From an uncultured Pseudomonadales bacterium (GTDB lineage: Bacteria > Pseudomonadota > Gammaproteobacteria > Pseudomonadales > Azotimanducaceae), in contig CALIKQ010000048.1 of NCBI GenBank assembly GCA_938017975.1, forward strand, positions 44,222 to 108,221: 64,000 bases of DNA, given 5' to 3'. The notes under the pieces are model-generated. The model was not told where the DNA came from. It saw only the letters and a list, made by a program, of their open reading frames with translations, and did no database searches. A program made the position numbers and the translations under genes. Numbering within the stretch: position 1 is the first letter of the stretch; every line of letters begins with the position of its first letter. Shown here in pieces: positions 26,099-33,902 of the stretch.

Positions 26099-27466
26099 TC
26101 AAGCCACGGCTAGGGTCAATTCAAACCTTGCACCACCAAGTCTATCGGCTTGGTCAATGGCCAGAGTGCCCTCGTAGCGGGCAGCGATTTCGATGACCAC
26201 TGCAAGGCCAATACCCTGTCCTTGCGCTTGGGTATCCAACCTAAAACCACGCGCCAGCACCTGATTCCGCATCGCTTCTACGATACCAGGACCGTCATCT
26301 TCGACCTGCAGAATCAATTGACCTTCCCGACGAAGCAATCTCACCGCAACCTTTCCGTCACAATACTTGAAAGCATTTTCGAGCAGATTGCCCCACATCT
26401 GCTGTAAATCACGCGCATCCGCAAAACAAACATCCGCCTCAACGTTGGCTTCCAATTGCACATTCTTAGCGATATAGACTTTTTGCAATGCGTCAATCAA
26501 CCCGTCCAGCAACACTTGCGAATGAATCTCTGTTTTAACAAGAGGTGAACTCGCCAGCACTGCGCGCTCGAGTTGATAGGCTACAAGTTGGTCCATTTGC
26601 TCGACTTGCGCATCAATTTCTGCGGCGGATTGCTGCAGAGCCGTGTCAGCTTTCAAAGCGGTGAGGCTGTTGCGGACAATCGAGAGCGGCGTTTTCAGAC
26701 TGTGAGCAAGATCAGCCAAGGTCAGGCGATACCGCTCACGCTGAGCCTGCTCCTGATCAATCAGTCGATTCAGTGTCTGAGCAAGGGGCTTTAACTCATC
26801 CGGATAGTCGCCAACCAGAGACTGCGCGCGCCCCTGGGCAATCGCATCAATGTCCTTAGTGAAAATGGCAATCGGATTCAGACCCCAGCGCATCACCAAA
26901 AATTGTAAGAGTATTAAAACTAAGACAATGGCCACGAGCCAACTCCAAAGCCGAGCGCGAAACCCAGTCACCTCAGCAGCCAGCAAGGTATCCTGTTCAA
27001 AAACAATGAAATCAAATTCTTCGACGATGGACTCGGATTCCCATTGGACGCGGTAGGCTAAAAAGAGGTAATGACTTGAATCTCGCTCAACAGACCCGAA
27101 CCGAGCCACACCACGCTCCCCTTTGCTGAAGTCCTCCGACGACTCCGAAGACAAACTTTGATCCAGCGCAGATTGACTGCGCCATATTTCTCGCTGCTGA
27201 TCATCCAAAATCAGGGCATAGTGCCCTGACCCTAATTGATTCATCAACGGATCTGCCAGTTCAAGCGGGAGAATCAAACCGTCCTGCGAGTCTTCTGCCA
27301 CTGACAACAGCCCATAGATTTGCTGCATCATTCGGGTCTCGACCGCAGCTCGCGCACTGCTCGAGAAAGCCTCTTCGAGGACGAAACCCATCATTCCAAG
27401 AAACGCGACCAAACAGACCGATGCAGAAGCCAAAAGTCGTCCTCGAAGGGACTTCCAGGGTTTCAT
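26099..27466 (-). CDS. PhoQ-like sensor histidine kinase
   Basis: A 455-residue membrane kinase. Transmembrane helices at about 10-31 and 172-193 flank a roughly 140-residue periplasmic sensor that is rich in Ser/Asp/Glu in the middle (SESSEDFSKGE). Next comes a HAMP-like linker, then the phosphorylation site LADLAHSLKTPLSI with His255, which is very like PhoQ. The N-box MWGNLLENAFKYC, G1 VEDDGPGI and G2 GQGIGLAVV complete the ATPase. Its start overlaps the response regulator stop by four bases. PhoQ senses low divalent cations, acid or peptides; the ligand here is unknown. Confidence 0.92.
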   Translation of the reverse strand: MKPWKSLRGRLLASASVCLVAFLGMMGFVLEEAFSSSARAAVETRMMQQIYGLLSVAEDSQDGLILPLELADPLMNQLGSGHYALILDDQQREIWRSQSALDQSLSSESSEDFSKGERGVARFGSVERDSSHYLFLAYRVQWESESIVEEFDFIVFEQDTLLAAEVTGFRARLWSWLVAIVLVLILLQFLVMRWGLNPIAIFTKDIDAIAQGRAQSLVGDYPDELKPLAQTLNRLIDQEQAQRERYRLTLADLAHSLKTPLSIVRNSLTALKADTALQQSAAEIDAQVEQMDQLVAYQLERAVLASSPLVKTEIHSQVLLDGLIDALQKVYIAKNVQLEANVEADVCFADARDLQQMWGNLLENAFKYCDGKVAVRLLRREGQLILQVEDDGPGIVEAMRNQVLARGFRLDTQAQGQGIGLAVVIEIAARYEGTLAIDQADRLGGARFELTLAVA

Positions 27467-28149
27467 TGGGTGGTTTCAACCTCTACTAAGCGATAACCAT
27501 GGCCTCGCAGCGTTTCAATCGATAGCACTTGGGTTGTTTGCTTGAGCTTACGACGCAAACGTCCTATGAACACCTCAATGACATTACTGTCTCGATCAAT
27601 CTCTTGCTGATAAAGATGATCCATTAATTCAGCTTTAGAGATCACTTGCCCTCGGCGATACACCAGCGCATGCAAGAGGTTATATTCATAGCGCGTCAAA
27701 TCGAGCCGCTCCGATGCGACCTGCGCTTGCTTGGCACGAACGTCGATGGTCAAAGGACCCAGCGCGAGTGTGGTTTGAAGTCCGCCACCGGCTCGCCGCG
27801 CAAGCGCTCCGAGCCGAGCAACCAACTCCTCGATATGAAATGGTTTGACCAAGTAATCATCGGCACCGGCAGAGAGACCCGCCACCTTGTCGTGCCAGTC
27901 TGCGCGAGCGGTTAAGATCAGTATCGGCTGGTCAAGGCCGGCTTCACGGAGCCCTTGAACGACTTCGATGCCCGGTAACCCAGGCAAACCGAGGTCTATC
28001 ACCGCCAGGTCGAAAAGTTGGTTGATGCCAAACTCCAGCGCAGTCGAACCGTCTTCAAAGGCCTCCACCACAAAACTGCGAGCAGATAGCAAATCGATAA
28101 GCTGGCCTCGAAGTTTGGGATCATCTTCTGCAAGCAGTACACGTTGCAC
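27463..28149 (-). CDS. PhoP-like OmpR-family response regulator
   Basis: A 228-residue regulator: receiver domain with acidic pair at residues 9-10, phospho-acceptor Asp52 (AVIDLGLPGLPG), Thr in LILTAR and Lys in LVKPFH. A winged-helix domain from about residue 125 ends in NVIEVFIGRLRRKLKQ and IETLRGHGYRL. Translation starts at GTG (28149) with a strong GGAGGG upstream. Cognate partner is the overlapping kinase. A PepSY gene lies 11 bases upstream on the same strand, so the three are probably one operon. Confidence 0.93.
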   Translation of the reverse strand: MQRVLLAEDDPKLRGQLIDLLSARSFVVEAFEDGSTALEFGINQLFDLAVIDLGLPGLPGIEVVQGLREAGLDQPILILTARADWHDKVAGLSAGADDYLVKPFHIEELVARLGALARRAGGGLQTTLALGPLTIDVRAKQAQVASERLDLTRYEYNLLHALVYRRGQVISKAELMDHLYQQEIDRDSNVIEVFIGRLRRKLKQTTQVLSIETLRGHGYRLVEVETTQ

Positions 28150-28160
28150 CTTGCACCCTC

Positions 28161-28499
28161 CTATTCAGACAGATCTCCGGTCTGAGCATCAACATACACA
28201 AACTTGACGACGCCTTGCTCTGACAGAGTTTTTACTCGATAAGCAGGACCCTGACGGCCGGAAATGATTCTAATTCCAAGAATTCTGCGCTTCGCGTATT
28301 CTGATTTGACCAATCGAGCTGCAGATTGATTATCGATTCGAAAAGCGCGTTGCTGGCGAAGTGATTTCGAGTAGTTTTTAAGTTCTACGCCCATCGCCTC
28401 GCTGGCAGCTCGCTGCCGAGGCCCCTCACCGCGGCTTGGCGCAGCGGCAGCGTCAAACGCAACCAACACTAATACAACCAGCAAGCCCCATTTCGTCAT
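28161..28499 (-). CDS. PepSY-domain periplasmic protein
   Basis: A 112-residue protein with a cleavable signal (hydrophobic LLVVLVLVAFDAAAAPS) followed by a short PepSY-type domain ending in VKFVYVDAQTGDLSE, which is the usual end of that fold. Small PepSY proteins commonly precede PhoPQ-like systems and are thought to modulate sensor kinases or proteases in the periplasm. That it regulates this kinase is inference from position. AAGGAT lies upstream of the ATG. Confidence 0.8.
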   Translation of the reverse strand: MTKWGLLVVLVLVAFDAAAAPSRGEGPRQRAASEAMGVELKNYSKSLRQQRAFRIDNQSAARLVKSEYAKRRILGIRIISGRQGPAYRVKTLSEQGVVKFVYVDAQTGDLSE

Positions 28500-28563
28500 G
28501 ATTGATAGAATCCTTGTGATCTTCTCCCCAGAAGTGCTCTGAGGCTATTGCGCCCAGGGAGCG

Positions 28564-29079
28564 CTAAACGACCGGAACGTGTGAAACACGCAGCTTTATA
28601 CGCTCGCCCGGATTCGACTGCATCCGCACGTGGTGCAGCGCGCCATTATACTCATACTCCACGTCGTAACCGAGCAGGCGCTCCTCATGCCGCACGGTTC
28701 TCACGGTTTCGCACCTTTGACGTGATTCATAATCATGGCCATGACGCCGATTTTTTGCAATGGCATTGCCAACCGTAGCGCCTAAGACCGAACCCACAAG
28801 CGCACCTACTTGCTTGTTCCGTTTTCGATGACCCACGGCATGGCCAAGCGCTCCACCGACCACACCGCCAACAACCAAACCCACACCATGGTCGCTACGA
28901 TAGGAGACAGGAACTTGCTCCACCCAGCAAGAGCGTTCTGGGGTTTCCACGGCAACAGACTCGTACACCGCTCGACTGCTGATCACATCAGCCTCCTCAA
29001 AAATCACGCTGGCCGCATGACTGCCAAAGGCGATGAACATCAAGCTCACATAAAAAGATCCAGTCAACATCGTTTTCAT
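28564..29079 (-). CDS. Glycine-zipper 2TM outer-membrane-type protein
   Basis: A 171-residue exported protein: signal peptide ending GSHAASV, then an extracellular/periplasmic region, then a Gly-zipper (VGLVVGGVVGGALGHAVG and GALVGSVLGATVGNAIA) as in the Rickettsia 17-kDa/SlyB-like family. The last 60 residues are rich in His and Arg with two Cys pairs possible. There is no lipobox Cys at the signal cleavage site. SlyB is a PhoP target in enteric bacteria, so regulation by the adjacent PhoPQ-like pair is plausible. A GGAGAT ribosome site precedes the ATG. Confidence 0.82.
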   Translation of the reverse strand: MKTMLTGSFYVSLMFIAFGSHAASVIFEEADVISSRAVYESVAVETPERSCWVEQVPVSYRSDHGVGLVVGGVVGGALGHAVGHRKRNKQVGALVGSVLGATVGNAIAKNRRHGHDYESRQRCETVRTVRHEERLLGYDVEYEYNGALHHVRMQSNPGERIKLRVSHVPVV

Positions 29080-29324
29080 AAGACATCTCCGATTGAGTTG
29101 GTCCTAAATTAACGAAGCTTTAATGAACCCAAGCTGAACCAAAACCTGATCCTTAACTCAGCAGTTATTTCGGCCGCTCGCGCACAATGAGGCAAATAAC
29201 AACAAAAACGATTGTCGCGCAGGCTCACAAATGCACGGCTGGCCAAAAGTGAGCCCTTGGTGAATCAGCGATCAACGCGCAGGTTTAGAGAACCCGCCTC
29301 AAACCATTAAAATTTTGTTGAATG

Positions 29325-29378
29325 AACTTTTTAATGAATCAGCTTTTTGTGGGTAAGCTTTTTATAGGTAAGCTTTTG
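29325..29378. repeat. Tandem 15-base T-tract repeats
   Basis: Three perfectly spaced units begin at 29341, 29356 and 29371: AGCTTTTTGTGGGTA, AGCTTTTTATAGGTA and AGCTTTTGACTACAT. A weaker copy (AACTTTTT) starts at 29325. The first eight bases are nearly invariant and the last seven vary. Further AGCTTG and AGTTTTT at 29403 and 29419 keep a 16-base step. Possible operator array or simple tandem duplication. Confidence 0.7.
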
Positions 29379-29451
29379 ACTACATTTGATCGTTACAAAA
29401 TAAGCTTGTTACACACCAAGTTTTTGTCACGTTAGGCTCCTTGCAAATAAC

Positions 29452-29483
29452 GGCATCGATTAATAATGGCATTGATTAATAGC
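29452..29483. repeat. Two 16-base direct repeats
   Basis: GGCATCGATTAATAAT is followed directly by GGCATTGATTAATAGC; 13 of 16 positions agree. ATTAAT within each unit is palindromic. Paired direct repeats of this size are typical of regulator half-sites on successive DNA turns and a half. No protein can be assigned. Confidence 0.6.
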
Positions 29484-29555
29484 CGCTCTTTTTAAGCAAG
29501 GCTTTGAGTCAAACGCTGAACACATGTGTCCAGAAGGCGCCGGATGCCATCAGCG

Positions 29556-30401
29556 CTAAGCTCCTGCCCGCAGCGTAACCTCGTCAATGCCGTGATCAGT
29601 GCTAAGTGCCACAACGATATCCGCAGTGCTTGGCAAGTCCTCGATCATCCACTGCGTGATACGCTGGTAATACTGTATAAAAGTCCTTATTTGCTCCGGC
29701 TCCATGGCTTCGGGGCCTGAGTTAAAGCGACGCTCTTGTTCCACTCGCCATCGATGAATCGATTCCAAATCAGGTGCCTTCAAATAGACTAAAAACTCTA
29801 CGTCAAAAAGCGTTTGATACGCCTGACTCGCTAAATTTTGATTCACCGCACGCCGCCAGATCCCCGCACGATCTTGATCCATCTCGAGCGCGTTGACCGG
29901 CAGGGTCAAACGGTCTTTAGGTTCGGGTCGGGCCCCAAAGCACCACCCTTCGAGAATTACCACATCAACCCCTGCCGGCACGCTTCTCAACCCAACACGG
30001 TCATCACGGCCCTTGTCAAAATCCGGAACATCTGCCGCATATCCCTGCAACAGTCTGCCAATCACTTTGTGCATCCAAACAACATCATGCGTTCCTGGAA
30101 CGCCTCGAACGGAGAACAAAGGATGCTGCTGTCTTGCCATTTCGGCTCTAGCCGCTCGAGTCTGATAGAAATCGTCCAAAGACAACACCGCGCACTGCAG
30201 GCCAACTGCCCGTTCAAGCAGTTCGCCCAGACATCGTGCCAAGGTCGACTTACCACTGCCTTGACTACCAGCAATACCGATCGTTTTAAGCCCCCGCTGC
30301 GCTACCTGCTGAGCCAAACCCTTTAATAGATCTGGATACTTTTCATCCTCAACCCCGGCGGTAAGGAGCAATTCGTCAATGAGCGCTCGCATATCATCCA
30401 T
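29556..30401 (-). CDS. D-glycerate-3-kinase-like P-loop kinase (Tda10 type)
   Basis: About 281 residues from the ATG at 30401 (a second ATG three codons on is also possible). The P-loop is GIAGSQGSGKSTLARCL, followed by VLSLDDFY, PGTHDVVW and VVILEGWCFGARP. This set marks the glycerate kinase/Tda10 branch of the phosphoribulokinase-uridine kinase superfamily. Plant members phosphorylate D-glycerate; the bacterial substrate is unproven. Its start overlaps the dinG stop by eight bases, so the two are co-transcribed. Confidence 0.82.
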   Translation of the reverse strand: MDDMRALIDELLLTAGVEDEKYPDLLKGLAQQVAQRGLKTIGIAGSQGSGKSTLARCLGELLERAVGLQCAVLSLDDFYQTRAARAEMARQQHPLFSVRGVPGTHDVVWMHKVIGRLLQGYAADVPDFDKGRDDRVGLRSVPAGVDVVILEGWCFGARPEPKDRLTLPVNALEMDQDRAGIWRRAVNQNLASQAYQTLFDVEFLVYLKAPDLESIHRWRVEQERRFNSGPEAMEPEQIRTFIQYYQRITQWMIEDLPSTADIVVALSTDHGIDEVTLRAGA

Positions 30402-32529
30402 GATCGGGCAACAACCGATCCGGATCTGCGTCATAGTCTCTAAAGGGCGGAAGCGCCGAGCGCAGACGCGGGCCATAAAACTTTGTCCGTAGGCGGTCAT
30501 CTAGAATTGTCACTACGCCTTGATCAGATTCCGTCCGAAGCAATCGGCCCGCGGCTTGGGTTAAACGTAAAGCTGCATTTGGAAGCATAAAATCAGTGAA
30601 GGCATTGCCGCCCGAGGCTTCGATCCATTCTTGTTGCGTCGCCCCCACAGGATCGTCGGGAACACTGAACGGAATCTTAGCAATGATCACCTGCAGGCAA
30701 TAATCTCCAGGCAAATCAACCCCTTCAGCAAATGAGGCCAATCCCAAAAGGTAGCTGTGGTGACCAGCATCAATGCGCTCTCGGTGCTTTCGCAGCATTT
30801 CCGATTTGTTGTCCTCGCCTTGGAGCAAACACAAATCACGCAGCTCAGGAGACAGATTATCGACCACCGCAAAGAACTGCCGCCAAGAGGTGAACAGCAC
30901 AAGTCCGCTCTGAAATTCCACCAGCAACTCTGGAATGACTTCAGACAACTCCTCGGTATGGGCTGCCGCATCGGTTGGACTGGCCAACATCCTGGGGATT
31001 CTCAGTTGCCCTTGATTGGCGTAGTCAAAAGGGCTGGGTACCACCATTCCGACAACATCCTCGGGCAACCCTAGAGACTCGGTCAGCATTGAAAAATCTC
31101 TTCCAACCGCCAAGGTCGCTGAGGTTAACACGGCTCCAGCACACTGAGACCACAGCTTTTCATACAGCACCGTATCGACCCGAATCGGGGTGCAATGGAC
31201 AAGGAGCTCATCTGAGCTGAAAGTGAGCCACCGCGCGCTGGGACCTTGTTGTTCATCGGCTGCGCCGAACAGCCTCCAAAGGTTTGCCGCAGCCCCCAAG
31301 CGGCCGGAAAAAGTTCCAAGAACAGTCACCAAACCTTCGAGCACGACCCGCTGCGCTGGCTCGGACTGGGTGATCGATTGCTCAAGAGTTTGTCGAGCAC
31401 TTTGCATCATTTGCTCGAGCCGCTCGGTCAACCCGGCAAGGGCTAAGCATTCTGCGGCCAGCACATCATCTATTTCACCACCAACAAATCGATACTGGAA
31501 AGCCTCACCTTGAGATGCTGCTTCATCCTCAAATCCGCGCAGTAACAAAAAAACCTGATCATAGGTCTGCAAACAATTTGCGGCGGCGGTCGGGAGGTTT
31601 GACAGCGCTGCAAGCTCGCTCACCACTTCATCTAAACTCGCATCGATCAATCGACTTTTTGTTTGCTCAAGGCAATCTTCAAGCTGAACTAAAACCTCTC
31701 GATGAGCGGTCCCTGCTAAAAACCCTGCCCACTGACCTCGCGCTTTGTCTGCCAAGTGATGAGCCTCGTCAAGAACATATAGCGTCTCCTCTGGCGACGG
31801 CAAAATCTGGCTCTCATCGGAGGCCAAGTCAGCGAGCAATAAATCGTGGTTGGTCACAATCACATCAACCTCATCTAACCGCTCTCGCGCCGAAAAGAAT
31901 GGACACTGACTGAAAAAACTACATTGACGATTGGTGCATTGTTGACGATCAGTGCTGACCCCACGCCAGGTTCGATCATCGACCGCGAACGCAAGACTAT
32001 CCCGGTCTCCATCCCAGCGGCCTGACCCGAAGGTTTCCAGCATCGAGTGCAGTTGGCCAAGATCCTCAGGCCTCGAGGCTGCCAACTCATCCGGGAAAAA
32101 ATCAGTCATTGCGGAGTTTTGCTCGGTGCCTTGTAGCTGTGCATCAAGCTTCGAGACACACAAATAACGTCTGCGCCCCTTAGCGAGTGCGTAGGTGAAT
32201 TCAATGCCTGCATGCTTCTGGATTTCCTCAAGGTCCCGCAAAACCAACTGCTCCTGAAGCGCAACCGTTGCGGTCGAAATCACTAACGTTTTGTCTTGGG
32301 CAGACGCAATCGCAAAGCCAGTCAGCGCGTAAGCTACGGTTTTACCTGTACCAGTGCCCGCCTCGACCAGCGCAATCGGACTTTGCTCAAGGTCATCTGG
32401 GTCGAGAGCCAAACGCCGAGCCAGCTCTGCAATCATCAGTCTCTGACCATATCGTGCTCGGAATTGCGTTGAGGACAAAAACGAGGAATAGTAGGTTTGC
32501 AGATGATCGCGAAGCGTTTGATCGATCAT
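30394..32529 (-). CDS. dinG: ATP-dependent DNA helicase DinG
   Basis: A 711-residue XPD-like 5'-3' helicase that unwinds R-loops, D-loops and G-quadruplexes. Walker A at residues 57-65 (EAGTGTGKT), DEAH box at 254-257, and four Fe-S Cys: Cys124 (RRRYLCVSKL), Cys198, Cys203 and Cys209 (CTNRQCSFFSQCPFF). C-terminal motifs include SATLAVG, LLGLASFAEGVDLPGD and QAAGRLLRTESDQG. Length equals the Pseudomonas protein. Divergent from the PQQ dehydrogenase gene with 65 bases between. Confidence 0.94.
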   Translation of the reverse strand: MIDQTLRDHLQTYYSSFLSSTQFRARYGQRLMIAELARRLALDPDDLEQSPIALVEAGTGTGKTVAYALTGFAIASAQDKTLVISTATVALQEQLVLRDLEEIQKHAGIEFTYALAKGRRRYLCVSKLDAQLQGTEQNSAMTDFFPDELAASRPEDLGQLHSMLETFGSGRWDGDRDSLAFAVDDRTWRGVSTDRQQCTNRQCSFFSQCPFFSARERLDEVDVIVTNHDLLLADLASDESQILPSPEETLYVLDEAHHLADKARGQWAGFLAGTAHREVLVQLEDCLEQTKSRLIDASLDEVVSELAALSNLPTAAANCLQTYDQVFLLLRGFEDEAASQGEAFQYRFVGGEIDDVLAAECLALAGLTERLEQMMQSARQTLEQSITQSEPAQRVVLEGLVTVLGTFSGRLGAAANLWRLFGAADEQQGPSARWLTFSSDELLVHCTPIRVDTVLYEKLWSQCAGAVLTSATLAVGRDFSMLTESLGLPEDVVGMVVPSPFDYANQGQLRIPRMLASPTDAAAHTEELSEVIPELLVEFQSGLVLFTSWRQFFAVVDNLSPELRDLCLLQGEDNKSEMLRKHRERIDAGHHSYLLGLASFAEGVDLPGDYCLQVIIAKIPFSVPDDPVGATQQEWIEASGGNAFTDFMLPNAALRLTQAAGRLLRTESDQGVVTILDDRLRTKFYGPRLRSALPPFRDYDADPDRLLPDHG

Positions 32530-32594
32530 AGACCTGTCAACTCAGCAAGTAAGATACGGTTGAGGAAGCATTCAGCAGAGAGGAAAAGCGCGTT

Positions 32595-33794
32595 ATGCAG
32601 CAATTGGGCAACATCCATCAAGTCAAAGCAATTGTTGTTGTCATCGTGACGATGATACTCGGTATAAGTCCCGTGGTGAATGCGAGTAAGGCGCTACCCC
32701 TTGAAAGACTACGGCTGCCCGAAGGGTTTTCAATTTCTATCTTTGCTGAAGTCGATAACCCTAGACAACTGGCCATCGATCAAGCAGGCATCGTTTATGC
32801 CGGTAGCAGACGAGGTGGGAAGGTACACGCCATTGCTGATCTGGATCAAGACGGCGTTGCCGACATAGTCAAAGTCATTGCAAAGGGACTGACCATGCCT
32901 TCGGGTATCGCCATTCGTGATAACCGACTCTACATCGCTGCCGTCAACTCGATCTTAAGATCGGCCCCCCTATCGAACATCCTTGAGAAGGCAACAACCT
33001 TCACCACAATTTATAAAGACTTTCCAAAGGATCGTCATCACGGCTGGAAGTTCATCGATTTTGGCCCAGATGATTTGCTATACGTGCCCGTTGGCGCACC
33101 TTGTAATATTTGCTTAAAGGAGAATCCAGTCTACGCGAGTATTCAGACCCTGGATGTCGATGCCAAGCGGCCAAAGCCCAAGCTCCATGCCGCAGGCGTT
33201 AGAAACTCGGTGGGCTTTACCTGGCATCCAGAGACCAAAGCACTCTGGTTTACCGACAATGGCCGCGACCAACTTGGTGATGAATCACCTCCCTGCGAGC
33301 TGAATATCGCAACCGCGCCTGGCGGGCATTTTGGTTACCCTTATGTCCACGGTAATGACCTGCTTGATCCAAAGTTCGGGCAACAGGTACCCGATCATGA
33401 ATTGATCCCGCCAGCACTCTCTCTTGGACCCCACGTCGCACCGCTGGGCATCGCATTCCCGCCCGAGCAAGCATTTCCAGAGGGATATCGCAATCAGCTT
33501 TTCATTGCGGAGCACGGCAGCTGGAACAGAAGCCGCTCAGCGGGTCATACCGGGCATCGCATCACACTGGCAAGGTCCGGGCCTACGGACGGCGATTCAA
33601 GTGCATTGACCTACGAAGTTTTCATCGACGGATGGCTTCAAAACAATACCGCATGGGGAAGACCTGTTGATATATTGTTTTCACCCGATGGCAGCATGCT
33701 GATATCTGACGATCATGCGAATGTCATTTATCGCGTGACGTATCAAAAACCAAAGGCTTCCTCTCCGCCAGAACTCAACGGCGATACCCTTTAA
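32595..33794 (+). CDS. PQQ-dependent sugar dehydrogenase-like beta-propeller, secreted
   Basis: 399 residues with an N-terminal signal (about 1-30, ending PVVNAS). The body is of the soluble glucose dehydrogenase / L-sorbosone dehydrogenase family: RLPEGFSISIFAEVDNPRQL, a Ca-binding-like DLDQDGVAD, HHGWKFIDFGPDDLLYV, GVRNSVGFTWHP, FTDNGRDQLGDESPPCELN and HGSWNRS. These are six-bladed propellers in the periplasm that oxidise sugars with PQQ. No pqq biosynthesis gene is in the window. AGAGAGGA precedes the ATG. Confidence 0.9.
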   Translation: MQQLGNIHQVKAIVVVIVTMILGISPVVNASKALPLERLRLPEGFSISIFAEVDNPRQLAIDQAGIVYAGSRRGGKVHAIADLDQDGVADIVKVIAKGLTMPSGIAIRDNRLYIAAVNSILRSAPLSNILEKATTFTTIYKDFPKDRHHGWKFIDFGPDDLLYVPVGAPCNICLKENPVYASIQTLDVDAKRPKPKLHAAGVRNSVGFTWHPETKALWFTDNGRDQLGDESPPCELNIATAPGGHFGYPYVHGNDLLDPKFGQQVPDHELIPPALSLGPHVAPLGIAFPPEQAFPEGYRNQLFIAEHGSWNRSRSAGHTGHRITLARSGPTDGDSSALTYEVFIDGWLQNNTAWGRPVDILFSPDGSMLISDDHANVIYRVTYQKPKASSPPELNGDTL

Positions 33795-33902
33795 CGGCCT
33801 CTGAGCTCACGGTCTCTGAGCACTAAGCGGGTTTTGTTGTAGTTCATCTCGATTGATGACAAGCTCTTGACGCATCTCTTCACTCGGTAATTGTCTTAAG
33901 CC

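Larger units (their letters stand above)
29080..29555. other. T-rich intergenic region with short tandem repeats
   Basis: 476 bases upstream of the glycine-zipper gene (minus strand) and past the end of the glycerate-kinase-like gene. It is the most A+T-rich stretch in the window. It carries two sets of short direct repeats, listed separately. A 16-codon minus-strand frame (29380-29430, GTG start after AAGGAG) is too short to call. I see no RNA gene. The arrangement suggests a promoter with regulator sites for the glycine-zipper gene. Confidence 0.5.

Noticed and set aside
29380..29430. 16-codon minus-strand frame with AAGGAG and a GTG start
   Set aside because: Too short for coding evidence, and it overlaps the repeat-rich region where such frames arise by chance.
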